Shown here in pieces: positions 15,734 through 29,267 of a stretch of 43,900 nt of DNA. The notes under the pieces are model-generated. The model was not told where the DNA came from. It was given only the letters and a program-made list of their open reading frames with translations, and did no database searches. Numbering within the stretch: position 1 is the stretch's first letter; each line of letters begins with the position of its first letter. Location: the NCBI GenBank assembly GCA_017309275.1, contig JAFKLT010000092.1:1-43900 (forward strand), written 5' to 3'. This DNA comes from Sphingomonadales bacterium. GTDB lineage: Bacteria > Pseudomonadota > Alphaproteobacteria > Sphingomonadales > Sphingomonadaceae. The translations under genes were made by a program, and so were the position numbers.

Positions 15734-17518
15734 ATGACACGGTCGCTCTCTCCCGGAGTCGAGACGGCATTCTGGTCGCTGCTGACGGCGTTCGGCTATT
15801 TCCTGCTTGCTGCGCTGGCGCTGTATGCGACCAAGGGCGCCGACAATATCGCGGCGGTCTGGCCGCCGAGCGGATATTTCTTGGCGTTGTTGCTGTTGAT
15901 GCCCGAGCGCGCGCGGCTGGGCTCGTTCGTCGGCATGGCGGGCGCAAGCATCGGGGCGAACATGCTGGGCGGCACCCCGCCGCTGGGCGCGGCCGCCTTT
16001 ACGCTGGCCAACGCATCCGAAGCCTCCGTCGCACTGTGGCTGCTGCGCCGCCGCGAGCCCGGCGAGCTGTCGTTCATGATCCCGCGCGCGGTCGGCAACT
16101 TCTGTATCGCGACGGTGTCGGCGAGCGCGCTGAGCGCGTCGATCGCGACCGCGCTGTCGGGCAAGGGCGTCGACTTTTTCCTGTCGTGGCTTTCGACCGT
16201 CGCGCTGGGCATGCTGATCGTCACCCCGCCGATCGTGATGCTGGCGCGGCTGATCGGGTCGAAGGCGCTGGACAATGCATCGTCGCGGATGAAGACCGAG
16301 GCGGTGCTGATCCTGACGGCGGCCGCGGCGGTGACGGCCACGGCCTTTTCGCAGTCGCATTTCCCGGTGACCTTCCTGCCGTGCATCGCGGTGGTCGCCG
16401 CCGCCTATCGCCTGGGCCCGTTCGGCGCCGCGACGGGGATGCTGATCGTCACGATCGTCGCCTCGCTGCTGACGGGGCAGGGATCGGGGCCGATCGCGGC
16501 GATCGACGACAGCCAGAAGGTCAAGGTCCTCTTCCTGCAATTCTATCTGTTGGCGATGCTGTTCACGACATTGCCGTTGGCGGCGCTGCTGGTCGTGCAG
16601 CGGCGCCTCGCCCGCCGCCTGGAACAGAGCAACCGCTGGCTGATCCAGGCCGAGGCGGCCGCGCTCGTCGGTCATTGGCGCGTCGACCTGGTTCGCTGGA
16701 CGATCCAGTGGTCCGACCAGGCCTATCGCATCCACGGATTGGAACTCGGCACCCCGGTCAATGTCGAATATAGCGTCGAGCAATATGTCGACGAGGACGG
16801 CGTCGCGGTGCGCAAGATATTGGCCGAGGCGGTCCGCACCGGCGAACCTTTCGAATATCAGGGCCGCATCCGCCGGACCGACGGCGAAATCCGCCATGTG
16901 AAATCGCACGGGTCGATCGAGATGAGCCGCGGCGGAAAGGCGGTCGGCATCTTCGGTACCGTGCAGGACGTGACCGAGACGGTGGAGAATGCGCGCATCC
17001 TGGAGGCGGCGCGCAGCGCGGCCGAGCGCGTCGCGAATACCGACATGCTGACCGGGCTGCCCAACCGGCGCCATACGCTGGCCTTTCTGGAGAAGGCGCT
17101 GGTCGGCGCGCGCGAACATGGCGCGCCGCTGGCGGTCGCTATCTTTGACATCGATCACTTCAAGCGGATCAACGACACCCATGGCCACGCGGTCGGCGAT
17201 GCGGTGATCCGCCGCGTCGCGCAGCGCGCGAAGGCGGCGCTGCGCGAAGAGGACATGCTGGGCCGCATCGGCGGCGAGGAATTCGTCTGCGTCCTCCAGC
17301 GCGCCAGCGCCCAGGCGGCCGAGATCGTCGCGGAGCGCGTGCGCAAGGCGGTCGAGACCGGCAACACCGCCGATCTGGACCTGCCCGACGCGACGGTCAG
17401 CATCGGGCTTGCGGTTTTCAACGGCGAACCCGATGTAGAGGAACTGCTCCACCGTGCCGACCAGGCGCTCTATGCCGCCAAGCGCGACGGGCGAAACCGG
17501 CTGCGCAGCGCAGCCTGA
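15734..17518 (+). CDS. Diguanylate cyclase with MASE1 and PAS domains
   Basis: 594 residues. Residues 1-300 form a MASE1 sensor with about eight membrane helices (WPPSGYFLALLLL near residue 40). Residues about 315-425 are a PAS/PAC domain (WSDQAYRIHGLE, YQGRIRRTDGEIRHV...FGTVQDVTE). Residues about 435-594 are GGDEF, with the active-site GGEEF at 513-517 and DIDHFKRINDTHGH. An allosteric I-site RxxD (REED, 504-507) sits five residues before GGEEF, so product inhibition by c-di-GMP is expected. There is no EAL domain. The gene is single and lies just upstream of the rpoB promoter. Confidence 0.93.
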   Translation: MTRSLSPGVETAFWSLLTAFGYFLLAALALYATKGADNIAAVWPPSGYFLALLLLMPERARLGSFVGMAGASIGANMLGGTPPLGAAAFTLANASEASVALWLLRRREPGELSFMIPRAVGNFCIATVSASALSASIATALSGKGVDFFLSWLSTVALGMLIVTPPIVMLARLIGSKALDNASSRMKTEAVLILTAAAAVTATAFSQSHFPVTFLPCIAVVAAAYRLGPFGAATGMLIVTIVASLLTGQGSGPIAAIDDSQKVKVLFLQFYLLAMLFTTLPLAALLVVQRRLARRLEQSNRWLIQAEAAALVGHWRVDLVRWTIQWSDQAYRIHGLELGTPVNVEYSVEQYVDEDGVAVRKILAEAVRTGEPFEYQGRIRRTDGEIRHVKSHGSIEMSRGGKAVGIFGTVQDVTETVENARILEAARSAAERVANTDMLTGLPNRRHTLAFLEKALVGAREHGAPLAVAIFDIDHFKRINDTHGHAVGDAVIRRVAQRAKAALREEDMLGRIGGEEFVCVLQRASAQAAEIVAERVRKAVETGNTADLDLPDATVSIGLAVFNGEPDVEELLHRADQALYAAKRDGRNRLRSAA

Positions 17519-17541
17519 ACCGAAAATCGAGGGCGGTCCCG

Positions 17542-17570
17542 TTGACACCGCGCACCCCAAATCCTATATC
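17542..17570 (+). promoter_or_regulatory. Sigma-70 promoter of rpoBC
   Basis: TTGACA (17542-17547), 17-bp spacer, TATATC (17565-17570). The -35 is perfect and the spacing optimal. It lies 24 bp after the GGDEF stop and about 170 bp before rpoB, so rpoBC has its own promoter independent of rplJL. Confidence 0.75.
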
Positions 17571-17659
17571 CGCCTCTCACCCGATCGTCCGGGAAGCGGC
17601 CTGACTTTGCGCAACGGGCCACAGGAATAGGGCGGTAGGGATTTCGAGATGCGTTGGAA

Positions 17660-17697
17660 GCTGCGGTAAACCGGTGACGGTTGCTTGCGGCTTTTTT
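17660..17697 (+). promoter_or_regulatory. Attenuator-like hairpin in the rpoB leader
   Basis: Outer stem GCTGC (17660-17664) with GCGGC (17687-17691, one G-U pair) and inner stem ACCG/CGGT capped by a GTGA tetraloop, followed directly by six T. It looks like a weak intrinsic terminator 50 bp before the rpoB start codon and could tune entry into rpoBC. Confidence 0.5.
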
Positions 17698-17747
17698 GCG
17701 TCTCTACTGCGCTCGCGAGCTATTTTTTCAAGGCGAGACAATCACTT

Positions 17748-21926
<4,179 letters not shown>

Positions 21927-21937
21927 TTTTTTCCTCA

Positions 21938-21962
21938 CCCCTTCCGCCCGCGGCGGGAGGGG
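21938..21962. other. Intercistronic hairpin between rpoB and rpoC
   Basis: CCCCTTCCGCC and GGCGGGAGGGG form an 11-bp stem (one G-U pair) with a CGC loop, ending 3 bases before the rpoC ribosome binding site region (GGAG at 21968-21971). No T run follows on the plus strand, so it should not terminate. On the minus strand it is followed by a T/A-mixed run. It may be an mRNA processing or stability element. Confidence 0.6.
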
Positions 21963-21979
21963 AAGATGGAGCCTGAAAT

Positions 21980-24900
21980 ATGAACCAGCTTACCAACTTC
22001 ATGAACCCGGTCGCGAAGCCCGAAACCTTCGACATGATCAAGATTGGCATCGCGAGCCCGGAACGCATCCGCTCGTGGTCGTTCGGCGAGATCAAGAAGC
22101 CCGAAACGATCAACTATCGCACGTTCAAGCCCGAGCGTGACGGCCTGTTCTGCGCGCGCATCTTTGGTCCGATCAAGGATTATGAGTGTCTGTGCGGCAA
22201 GTACAAGCGCATGAAATACAAGGGCATCGTCTGCGAAAAATGCGGTGTCGAAGTCACGGTGACCAAGGTTCGCCGCGAGCGCATGGGCCATATCGAGCTC
22301 GCCGCGCCCGTCGCGCACATCTGGTTCCTGAAGTCGCTGCCGTCGCGCATCGGCCTGTTGCTCGACATGCAGCTGAAGCAGCTCGAGCGCGTGCTGTATT
22401 TCGAGGCCTATATCGTCCTCGAACCCGGCCTGACGCCGCTTGAGAAGTTCCAGCTTCTGACCGAAGACGAACTGCTCGACGCGCAGGACGAATATGGCGA
22501 AGACGCCTTCTCGGCCGGCATCGGCGCCGAGGCGATCCGCGTGCTCCTCGAGAATCTCGACCTGGAGCAGGAACGCGTCGACCTGATGGAAGAGCTCGCG
22601 ACCACCAAGTCGGAGCTGAAGCCCAAGAAGATCATCAAGCGCCTGAAGGTCGTGGAAAGCTTCATCGAATCGGGCAACCGTCCCGAGTGGATGATCCTGG
22701 AAGTCGTGCCGGTCATTCCGCCCGAACTGCGCCCGCTGGTGCCGCTCGACGGCGGCCGCTTCGCGACGTCGGATCTCAACGACCTGTATCGCCGCGTGAT
22801 CAACCGCAACAACCGCCTGAAGCGCCTGATGGAGCTGCGCGCGCCGGACATCATCGTCCGCAACGAAAAGCGCATGCTGCAGGAAGCCGTCGACGCGCTG
22901 TTCGACAACGGTCGCCGCGGCCGCACGATCACGGGCGCCAACAAGCGTCCGCTGAAGTCGCTGTCCGACATGCTGAAGGGCAAGCAGGGCCGCTTCCGTC
23001 AGAACCTGCTCGGCAAGCGCGTCGACTATTCGGGCCGTTCGGTCATCGTGACCGGTCCGGAACTGAAGCTGCACCAGTGCGGCCTGCCGAAGAAGATGGC
23101 GCTCGAACTGTTCAAGCCGTTCATCTACGCGCGCCTTGACGCCAAGGGTCTGTCGATGACCCTGAAGCAGGCGAAGAAGTGGGTCGAAAAGGAACGCAAG
23201 GAAGTCTGGGACATCCTCGACGAAGTCATTCGCGAGCACCCGGTCCTGCTGAACCGCGCCCCGACGCTCCACCGCCTGGGCATCCAGGCGTTCGAACCCG
23301 TGCTGATCGAGGGCAAGGCGATCCAGCTGCACCCGCTGGTCTGCGCCGCGTTCAACGCCGACTTCGACGGTGACCAGATGGCCGTCCACGTTCCGCTGAG
23401 CCTCGAGGCGCAGCTGGAAGCGCGCGTGCTGATGATGTCGACCAACAACATCCTCAGCCCCGCGAACGGCAAGCCGATCATCGTTCCGTCGCAGGACATG
23501 GTGCTGGGTCTCTATTATCTGTCGCTGGAGCGCGAAGGCGAGCCGGGCGAGGGCATGCTGCTCGCCGACATGGCCGAAGTGCACCAGGCGCTGTTCACCG
23601 GTTCGGTGACGCTGCACACCAAGGTGGTGAGCCGCGTTCCGCAGACCGACGAACAGGGCAATGAATATCTGCGCCGGTTCGAAACCACCCCGGGCCGCAT
23701 GCTGATCGGCGAATGCCTGCCGAAGTCGCACACCGTGCCCTTCGACGTCGTCAACCGCCTTCTGACCAAGAAGGAAATCGGCGACGTGATCGACCAGGTC
23801 TATCGCCACACGGGCCAGAAAGAGACCGTGCTGTTCGCCGACGCCATCATGGCGCTGGGCTTCCGCCACGCGTTCCGCGCCGGCATCTCGTTCGGCAAGG
23901 ACGACATGATCATCCCGGCCTCGAAGGAAGGCATGGTCGACGAAACCCGCGCGCTGGTGAAGGATTTCGAGCAGCAGTATCAGGACGGCCTGATCACGCA
24001 GCAGGAAAAGTACAACAAGGCCATCGACGCCTGGTCGCAGTGCGGCGACAAGGTGGCGAACGCCATGATGGACGAAATCCGTGCGACGCCGAAGCTCGAA
24101 AACGGCCGCATGGCTCCGATCAACTCCATCTACATGATGGCGCACTCGGGTGCCCGTGGTTCGCAGGCGCAGATGAAGCAGCTCGCCGGCATGCGCGGCC
24201 TGATGGCCAAGCCGTCGGGCGAGATCATCGAAACGCCGATCATCTCGAACTTCAAGGAAGGCCTGACCGTTCTCGAGTATTTCAACTCGACCCACGGTGC
24301 CCGTAAGGGTCTGGCCGATACGGCGCTGAAGACGGCGAACTCGGGTTACCTGACCCGCCGCCTGGTCGACGTGTCGCAGGACTGCGTCGTGATCGAGGAA
24401 GATTGCGGCACCGAACGCGGCATGGAAATGCGCGCGATCATCCAGGGCGGTTCGACGATCGCCTCGCTGGGCGAGCGCATCCTGGGCCGCACGACGCTGG
24501 AAGATGTCGCCGACAAGGACGGCAACATCATCGCCCCGATCGGCACGCTGCTCGACGAAGCGACGACCGCACGGATCGAAGAGGCCGAAGTTCAGTCGGT
24601 CAAGATCCGTTCGCCGCTGGTTTGCGAAGCGACGCTGGGCGTCTGCGGCAAATGCTATGGCCGCGACCTGGCACGCGGTACGCCCGTGAACATCGGCGAA
24701 GCGGTCGGCGTCATCGCCGCCCAGTCGATCGGTGAACCCGGCACGCAGCTGACCATGCGTACGTTCCACATCGGTGGCGCGGCGCAGGTCAACGAGCAGT
24801 CGAACGTCGAGGCGATTTCGGACGGTACGATCGAATATCGCGAAATGTCGACGATCGTCGACCAGCGCGGCCGCCGTCTGGCGCTGTCGCGTTCGGGCGA

Positions 24901-26260
24901 AATCGCGGTCATCGACAGCGAAGGCCGCGAGCGCGCGACCCACAAGCTGCCCTATGGTGCGCAGATCATGCACAAGGACGGCGAGAAGGTGAAGAAGGGC
25001 GACCGGATTGCCGAATGGGATCCGTTCACCATGCCGCTGATCACCGAAAAGCAGGGCGTCGTGAAGTATCAGGATCTTCAGGACACGAAGACCCTGATCG
25101 AACAGGTCGACGAAGCGACGGGTATCGCCCAGCGCGTCGTGATCGAATATCGTTCGGCGGGTCGTTCGAAGAAGGAAGACCTCCAGCCGCGCCTGACCTT
25201 GCTCGACGACCAGTCGGGTGAAGCCGCGCGCTATCTGCTGGCGGTCGGCACGATGCTCTCGGTCGAGGACGGCCAGACGGTGCAGGCGGGCGACGTGCTT
25301 GCCCGCGTCAGCCGCGAAGCGTCGAAGACGCGCGACATCACCGGCGGTCTGCCGCGTGTTGCCGAGCTGTTCGAAGCGCGCATTCCGAAGGACAACAGCG
25401 TCATCGCGAAGATCAGCGGCCGCATTGAATTCGTCAAGGATTACAAGGCGAAGCGCAAGATCGCGATCGTTCCGGAAGAAGGCGATTCGATCGAGTATCT
25501 GATCCCGAAGTCGAAGGTTCTGGAAGTGCAGGAAGGCGACCAGGTCAAGCGCGGCGACGCGCTGATCAGCGGCTCGCCGAACCCGCATGACATCCTTGAC
25601 GTGATGGGCGTGGAAGCGCTGGCCGAATATCTGGTCGCCGAAATCCAGGAAGTCTATCGACTGCAGGGCGTGAAGATCAACGACAAGCACATCGAGGTGA
25701 TCGTTCGCCAGATGCTGCAGAAGGTCGAGATCACCGACGGCGGCGACACCACGCTGCTGCCGGGCGAACAGCTCGATTATCTGGAGATGATGGAGTATAA
25801 CGCCAAGCTGCCGAAGAACGGCCGCCACGCCGAAGGTCGCCCGGTCCTGCTGGGCATCACCAAGGCGTCGCTGCAGACGCGCAGCTTCGTTTCGGCCGCG
25901 TCCTTCCAGGAGACGACCCGCGTTCTCACCGAAGCGTCGGTGCAGGGCAAGATCGACTCGCTGCAGGGCCTGAAGGAAAATGTCATCGTCGGCCGCCTGA
26001 TCCCGGCGGGTACCGGCGCTGCCATGAACCGCGTCCGCGTGACCGCTTCATCGAAGGATGCCGCGCTGCGCGCCGCGATGCGCGTTGCGAGCCCGGACCT
26101 GATCGCCCCGGCGAGCGCCGCGGACGAGCATGCCGCCGAACTGGCGCAGGGCCCCGAAGCGGCGATCGGCGACGATCCGCTGGGTGCCGTCCAGGGCGAG
26201 GACTTCACGACCGACGATGTGATGGTCGAGGAACGTCCCGAAGGCGAAGGCGAGGAATAA
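21980..26260 (+). CDS. rpoC: RNA polymerase beta' subunit
   Basis: 1426 residues, complete. The N-terminal zinc site is [19 protein letters not shown]. The catalytic Mg motif NADFDGDQM has aspartates D461, D463 and D465. The second zinc site includes CGTERG and [13 protein letters not shown]. The trigger loop region is [22 protein letters not shown]. The C-terminal tail is acidic ([15 protein letters not shown]). GGAG lies about 8 bases before the ATG. It follows rpoB in one operon and ends in a rho-independent terminator; rpsL is not next, a repeat region is. Confidence 0.98.
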   Translation: MNQLTNFMNPVAKPETFDMIKIGIASPERIRSWSFGEIKKPETINYRTFKPERDGLFCARIFGPIKDYECLCGKYKRMKYKGIVCEKCGVEVTVTKVRRERMGHIELAAPVAHIWFLKSLPSRIGLLLDMQLKQLERVLYFEAYIVLEPGLTPLEKFQLLTEDELLDAQDEYGEDAFSAGIGAEAIRVLLENLDLEQERVDLMEELATTKSELKPKKIIKRLKVVESFIESGNRPEWMILEVVPVIPPELRPLVPLDGGRFATSDLNDLYRRVINRNNRLKRLMELRAPDIIVRNEKRMLQEAVDALFDNGRRGRTITGANKRPLKSLSDMLKGKQGRFRQNLLGKRVDYSGRSVIVTGPELKLHQCGLPKKMALELFKPFIYARLDAKGLSMTLKQAKKWVEKERKEVWDILDEVIREHPVLLNRAPTLHRLGIQAFEPVLIEGKAIQLHPLVCAAFNADFDGDQMAVHVPLSLEAQLEARVLMMSTNNILSPANGKPIIVPSQDMVLGLYYLSLEREGEPGEGMLLADMAEVHQALFTGSVTLHTKVVSRVPQTDEQGNEYLRRFETTPGRMLIGECLPKSHTVPFDVVNRLLTKKEIGDVIDQVYRHTGQKETVLFADAIMALGFRHAFRAGISFGKDDMIIPASKEGMVDETRALVKDFEQQYQDGLITQQEKYNKAIDAWSQCGDKVANAMMDEIRATPKLENGRMAPINSIYMMAHSGARGSQAQMKQLAGMRGLMAKPSGEIIETPIISNFKEGLTVLEYFNSTHGARKGLADTALKTANSGYLTRRLVDVSQDCVVIEEDCGTERGMEMRAIIQGGSTIASLGERILGRTTLEDVADKDGNIIAPIGTLLDEATTARIEEAEVQSVKIRSPLVCEATLGVCGKCYGRDLARGTPVNIGEAVGVIAAQSIGEPGTQLTMRTFHIGGAAQVNEQSNVEAISDGTIEYREMSTIVDQRGRRLALSRSGEIAVIDSEGRERATHKLPYGAQIMHKDGEKVKKGDRIAEWDPFTMPLITEKQGVVKYQDLQDTKTLIEQVDEATGIAQRVVIEYRSAGRSKKEDLQPRLTLLDDQSGEAARYLLAVGTMLSVEDGQTVQAGDVLARVSREASKTRDITGGLPRVAELFEARIPKDNSVIAKISGRIEFVKDYKAKRKIAIVPEEGDSIEYLIPKSKVLEVQEGDQVKRGDALISGSPNPHDILDVMGVEALAEYLVAEIQEVYRLQGVKINDKHIEVIVRQMLQKVEITDGGDTTLLPGEQLDYLEMMEYNAKLPKNGRHAEGRPVLLGITKASLQTRSFVSAASFQETTRVLTEASVQGKIDSLQGLKENVIVGRLIPAGTGAAMNRVRVTASSKDAALRAAMRVASPDLIAPASAADEHAAELAQGPEAAIGDDPLGAVQGEDFTTDDVMVEERPEGEGEE

Positions 26261-26289
26261 GCCCCTCGGTCTTCGGACTGACAGAAATG

Positions 26290-26325
26290 AGCCTCGCCGG
26301 AGCGATCCGGCGGGGCTTTTTCTTT
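26290..26325 (+). terminator. Rho-independent terminator of rpoBC
   Basis: AGCCTCGCCGG pairs with CCGGCGGGGCT (11 bp with one G-U) around AGCGAT, followed by TTTTCTTT. It lies 30 bp after the rpoC stop. Confidence 0.9.
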
Positions 26326-26350
26326 GCTTGGGGGTGGGATGGGGGCCTCC

Positions 26351-26483
26351 AAACCTCGTCATGCTGGACTTGTTTCAGCATCCATGGGCTGATCCATAAT
26401 CAGGTGCTGTGCCGAAGGATGCGGCAGGTCATGGACCCTGAAACAAGTTCAGGGTGACGAAAGAAGAGATGTCATCTTCGGGT
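26351..26483. repeat. 133-bp direct repeat, copy A
   Basis: Matches 27011-27143 at about 85-90 % by eye, offset by exactly 660 bp. Its ends are inverted: left GTCATGCTGGACTTGTTTCA, right CTGAAACAAGTTCAGGGTGA, so each copy is itself a large palindrome-flanked unit. Confidence 0.85.
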
Positions 26484-26512
26484 CGCCAAACTGACCTGGC
26501 TTCCCACATTTT

Positions 26513-26585
26513 CGTCACCCCGGACTTGATCCGGGGTCCATGCTTCGGCCGCTGTTATGGATCCAGGATCAAGTCCGGGATGACG
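26513..26585. repeat. REP-like 73-bp palindromic element, copy 2
   Basis: Same length and nearly the same sequence as 440-512, including the TTCGGCCGCTGT centre. It is the outer unit of the right half of the composite inverted repeat. Confidence 0.82.
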
Positions 26586-26659
26586 AGGAAGCAATCCTCC
26601 CTGTGGCCGCCCTCGACGGCAGGCGCTCCACACGCCCCCCGGCGCCAGCGCTCCCCTGC

Positions 26660-26968
26660 GATCCCCGGCGAAGGCCGGGGCCCAGAGCGTAACCACGCAG
26701 CGCCGGCTTCCTAACGCCCTGGACCCCCGGCCTTCGCCGGGGATCACGGAGGGGCGCGACGGGCAGCGGACGCCCGAAAAGGGTGGAGAGCGGAGTTTAC
26801 TCCATTCCAAAGTTCAGGAAAGTTCAGCCCTGTGCGCTCCCCGATCTGAACCACGCAATGTGGTGGGCGCGCGCAGTCGTGAGGAGGCCGACGGGGACCG
26901 CATTTGTTCACTGAATGAAAGAGCCGGGATCGGTGCTGACATAGCCGGATATTGTAGGAAAGGCCTTT
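26660..26968. repeat. Right half of composite inverted repeat
   Basis: 26783-26968 is the inverted counterpart of 91-275, and 26660-26772 that of 291-405. Similarity is high and nearly gap-free by eye, extending over ACTTTCCTGAACTTTGGAA and CCACCACATTGCGTGGT-type blocks. The remaining DNA between 26326 and 27571 has only repeats and no credible gene. Confidence 0.83.
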
Positions 26969-27010
26969 TTCCGAGGGCGCCGGCGGGTTTGGGGTGAGGA
27001 GCCGTCTTTC

Positions 27011-27143
27011 AAACCTCGTCATGCTGAACTCGTTTCAGCATCCATGGCCTGAGCTATAATTGCGCGCGGTGCCGAAGGGTGTGGCTGGTCATGGCCCCTG
27101 AAACAAGTTCGGGGTGACGAAAGAAGAGATGTCATCTTCCGGT
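27011..27143. repeat. 133-bp direct repeat, copy B
   Basis: Second copy of the 26351-26483 unit in the same orientation. It is followed at 27172 by another REP-like palindrome, just as copy A is followed by one at 26513, so the tandem unit is repeat plus REP. Confidence 0.85.
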
Positions 27144-27171
27144 TGGTTGCGGACCTTGCTCCCCGCACCAC

Positions 27172-27245
27172 CGTCATCCCGGGCTTGACCCGGGATCCGC
27201 CTTTTACTTCAGGACAGGCGATCTTGCATCAAATCCGGGGTGGCG
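27172..27245. repeat. REP-like palindromic element, diverged copy 3
   Basis: CGTCATCCCGGGCTTGACCC left arm and a degraded right arm (ATCAAATCCGGGGTGGCG). It is more diverged than copies 1 and 2. From 27246 to 27571 I see no gene; promoter elements for the OmpA-like gene probably lie there. Confidence 0.7.
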
Positions 27246-27571
27246 ACGGCACGAATATTCGTTCGCGGGCCGCCGGTGAAACGGCCGGGCGTGGGCTTTG
27301 CTCGGTTTGGCGCGATTCTGGTTAATCTGTCCGTTAAGCAGAAGACGGGCCGGGATCTATCGCGGGGTAGATGAGTAGAGCGGCTGTGCCCCCTCAAATT
27401 CCATCGCTTTGGATCCGCGGACGCATGAAACGGCGTTTGTGCGATGCTGCCTGCTCGGCCCGCCGCACGAAGCGCCCGAATGACTGGCATCGCGGTCGCG
27501 ATGGCCGGGTCATTCCGGCACCGAAACGGGCGATGGGAGGCGGTGGGGGCGGCTCATTGAAGGAGTAGCGT

Positions 27572-28453
27572 ATGGGTGCCGTTTCCAAAAATCACAGAAT
27601 CCTGCTGTCGCTGGCGATGCTCGCCGCGCCGGCGACCGTCAGCCTCGCCGCGCAGCCGCAGGACGCGCAAGAAGGCGAAGTCATGACTACCGTATATGGC
27701 CAGCGCGTGCCCGACGCGTCGGAACTGACCAAGGGGCCGCAGGTCGAGGGCATCATCTCCGCACGCAGCGGCGACCGGGTGCAGATCACGACCGCCGATG
27801 GCTCGAACACGACCGTCACTATCAGCGAGACCACCCGGATTAAGTCCAGCGGCGGTTTCCTGGGCCTGAACAGCAACAAGCTGGCCGCCAACTCGCTGCT
27901 CAACGGCCTGCCGGTCACCGTCGACACGTTGCAGTGGGAAGGCGGACTGGTGGCCAACCAGGTCGTTCTCAAGAACAAGGACCTAAAGACCGCGACGATG
28001 ATCCGCACGGGCACCGATCAGCGCTTTGCCGAACAGACCGCGGCAACCGAAGCGCTGCGCGGCCGCATGGGTGACATCGACCAGTATAATGTCAAAAGCA
28101 CGACGAACGTGAACTTCGACACCGGCAAGGCGGTATTGTCGGAGCAGGCGAAGGCCGATCTGTGCGCCGCGGCGTCGACGGCCGAGGGCATGGACAACGC
28201 GCTGTTGCTGGTGGTCGGCTACACCGATTCCACCGGAAGCCAGGAATTGAACCAGGAGCTCAGCGAAAAGCGGGCCGGACGCGTCGTCAATTATCTTCAG
28301 CAGGCGTGCGGCTGGAAGCCCTATCGTATGCTGACCCCCACCGGGATGGCCGAAGCCGACCCGGCGGCAAGCAACGACACCCCCGACGGCAAGGCGCAGA
28401 ACCGCCGCGTCGCGGTGAACGTCCTGGTCAGCAAGGGCCTCGACGGACTGTAA
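27572..28453 (+). CDS. OmpA-family outer-membrane-associated protein
   Basis: 293 residues. A signal peptide covers about residues 1-27 (ILLSLAMLAAPATVSLAAQ). Residues about 55-140 form a beta-rich domain (VEGIISARSGDRVQITTADG) resembling DUF5666-like folds. Residues about 170-290 are an OmpA C-terminal peptidoglycan-binding domain: VNFDTGKAVLS, VGYTDSTGS, LNQELSEKRAGRVVNYL, NRRVAVNVLV. It probably tethers the envelope to peptidoglycan from the periplasm. There is no beta-barrel. AAGGAG lies 7 bases before the ATG. It stands alone after the repeat region. Confidence 0.88.
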   Translation: MGAVSKNHRILLSLAMLAAPATVSLAAQPQDAQEGEVMTTVYGQRVPDASELTKGPQVEGIISARSGDRVQITTADGSNTTVTISETTRIKSSGGFLGLNSNKLAANSLLNGLPVTVDTLQWEGGLVANQVVLKNKDLKTATMIRTGTDQRFAEQTAATEALRGRMGDIDQYNVKSTTNVNFDTGKAVLSEQAKADLCAAASTAEGMDNALLLVVGYTDSTGSQELNQELSEKRAGRVVNYLQQACGWKPYRMLTPTGMAEADPAASNDTPDGKAQNRRVAVNVLVSKGLDGL

Positions 28454-28522
28454 GATATCGGGGTGGGCGTGTCGCTCACCCCGGCATTTTCGGGCGGCGG
28501 GACGACGGTCGCCACGCCCGTG

Positions 28523-28551
28523 AAAAAGGCCCACCGGAAGACCGGCGGGCC
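28523..28551 (-). terminator. Rho-independent terminator of the PspC operon
   Basis: On the minus strand GGCCCGCCGG pairs with CCGGTGGGCC around TCTT and is followed by TTTTT (28523-28527). Confidence 0.85.
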
Positions 28552-28614
28552 CTTGATCGTGGAAATAGGCGGGCCGGTGCGACTGCGCTTTTAAAGCGTC
28601 CGGCCCGGGCTGCC

Positions 28615-28794
28615 CTAGGGCGCGAGGATCGCGACGGCGAGGTACAGCAGCAGAGGCAGGCCAAAGCCCAGCAGCGTCAGGGCGACAAAGGCGACGCGCG
28701 TCCACAAGACGTCGAAGCCGAACTGGTCTGCCATCCCGGCGCACACGCCGAAGATCATGCCGTCGCGACGATTCTTGCGAAAACCCTGTTTCAT
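28615..28794 (-). CDS. PspC domain small membrane protein
   Basis: 59 residues, essentially one PspC domain: GFRKNRRDGMIFGVCAGMADQFG, then DVLWTRVAFVALTLLGFGLPLLLYLAVAIL as membrane helix or hairpin. PspC-like proteins take part in phage-shock or other membrane-stress signalling. No pspA, pspB or pspF is nearby, so the role here is open. I use the ATG at 28794, with AAGGA 5 bases upstream; an in-frame ATG at 28809 is weaker. It follows a 42-codon gene by 58 bp on the same strand. Confidence 0.82.
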   Translation of the reverse strand: MKQGFRKNRRDGMIFGVCAGMADQFGFDVLWTRVAFVALTLLGFGLPLLLYLAVAILAP

Positions 28795-28852
28795 TTCTTT
28801 CCTTTCCATCCCGGCCATCGGGCCGGCGTTGTTGGTAGCTAGCGGCGGCTGG

Positions 28853-28981
28853 TCAGATGACCAGCCGGCCGAGTTCCGCACCGTTCGGGCCAATCGCGGC
28901 CAGGAACATGATCGAGCAGTAAAGCGAGGCGACCGCGGCGATCGCGTAGCTCTTGAGCGACTGGGCATTGAAGTGGGCCAT
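28853..28981 (-). CDS. Small (42-residue) single-helix membrane protein
   Basis: The peptide begins MAHFNAQSLKSYAIAAVASL and continues with a hydrophobic segment to residue 30, ending GPNGAELGRLVI. It has a single predicted membrane helix. An AAAAAGGAAA ribosome binding site at proper distance, ordinary codon use and the position directly upstream of pspC support a real gene. Longer frames from 29062 or 29030 start inside the promoter region and lack a ribosome binding site. No function is known to me; partnership with PspC at the membrane is an inference from synteny. Confidence 0.7.
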   Translation of the reverse strand: MAHFNAQSLKSYAIAAVASLYCSIMFLAAIGPNGAELGRLVI

Positions 28982-29047
28982 TTTCGTTTCCTTTTTTATT
29001 CCTCCATCGGACCATCCGGTGGATGCCCATAGTAATGCAGGAGGCGT

Positions 29048-29066
29048 GCCAATTTCATTCATTGGC
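29048..29066. promoter_or_regulatory. Palindrome GCCAAT-N7-ATTGGC upstream of the PspC operon
   Basis: Perfect 6-bp arms in the divergent region between the small membrane protein (start 28981) and recF (start 29268). It could be an operator. The rest of 28982-29267 is AT-richer than its surroundings and holds no gene. Confidence 0.4.
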
Positions 29067-29267
29067 GGTTAACGGGGGTTTTTTGGTTTCAGAAATTATA
29101 TTTCAACGGGTATTTTGCGGCAGAGTGGTGAAAATCCCCAATGATGGGAAAATTTTCAATGGAACTTTCTGCGCCGCGCCCGCATCTGCCCGGGGAAGGC
29201 GATAAAGCGGGTGCGAGCAAGGGTGTGGGCTGGCGTCGCTCCCGAGGGTGCGGTAGCGCAATCGGGC

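Noticed and set aside
15695-17560. 621-codon frame antisense to the diguanylate cyclase gene
   Set aside because: The plus-strand frame has complete MASE1, PAS and GGDEF domains; the antisense translation is Arg/Asp/Gln-rich with no domain.
27322-27337. TTAA-N8-TTAA resembling a CtrA binding site upstream of the OmpA-like gene
   Set aside because: The CtrA consensus has 7 bases between the half-sites; here there are 8 and only one such pair is present.
26326-27571. CRISPR array or insertion sequence in the repeat-rich region
   Set aside because: Repeats are few, long and palindromic, with no regular spacers, no cas gene and no transposase-like frame.
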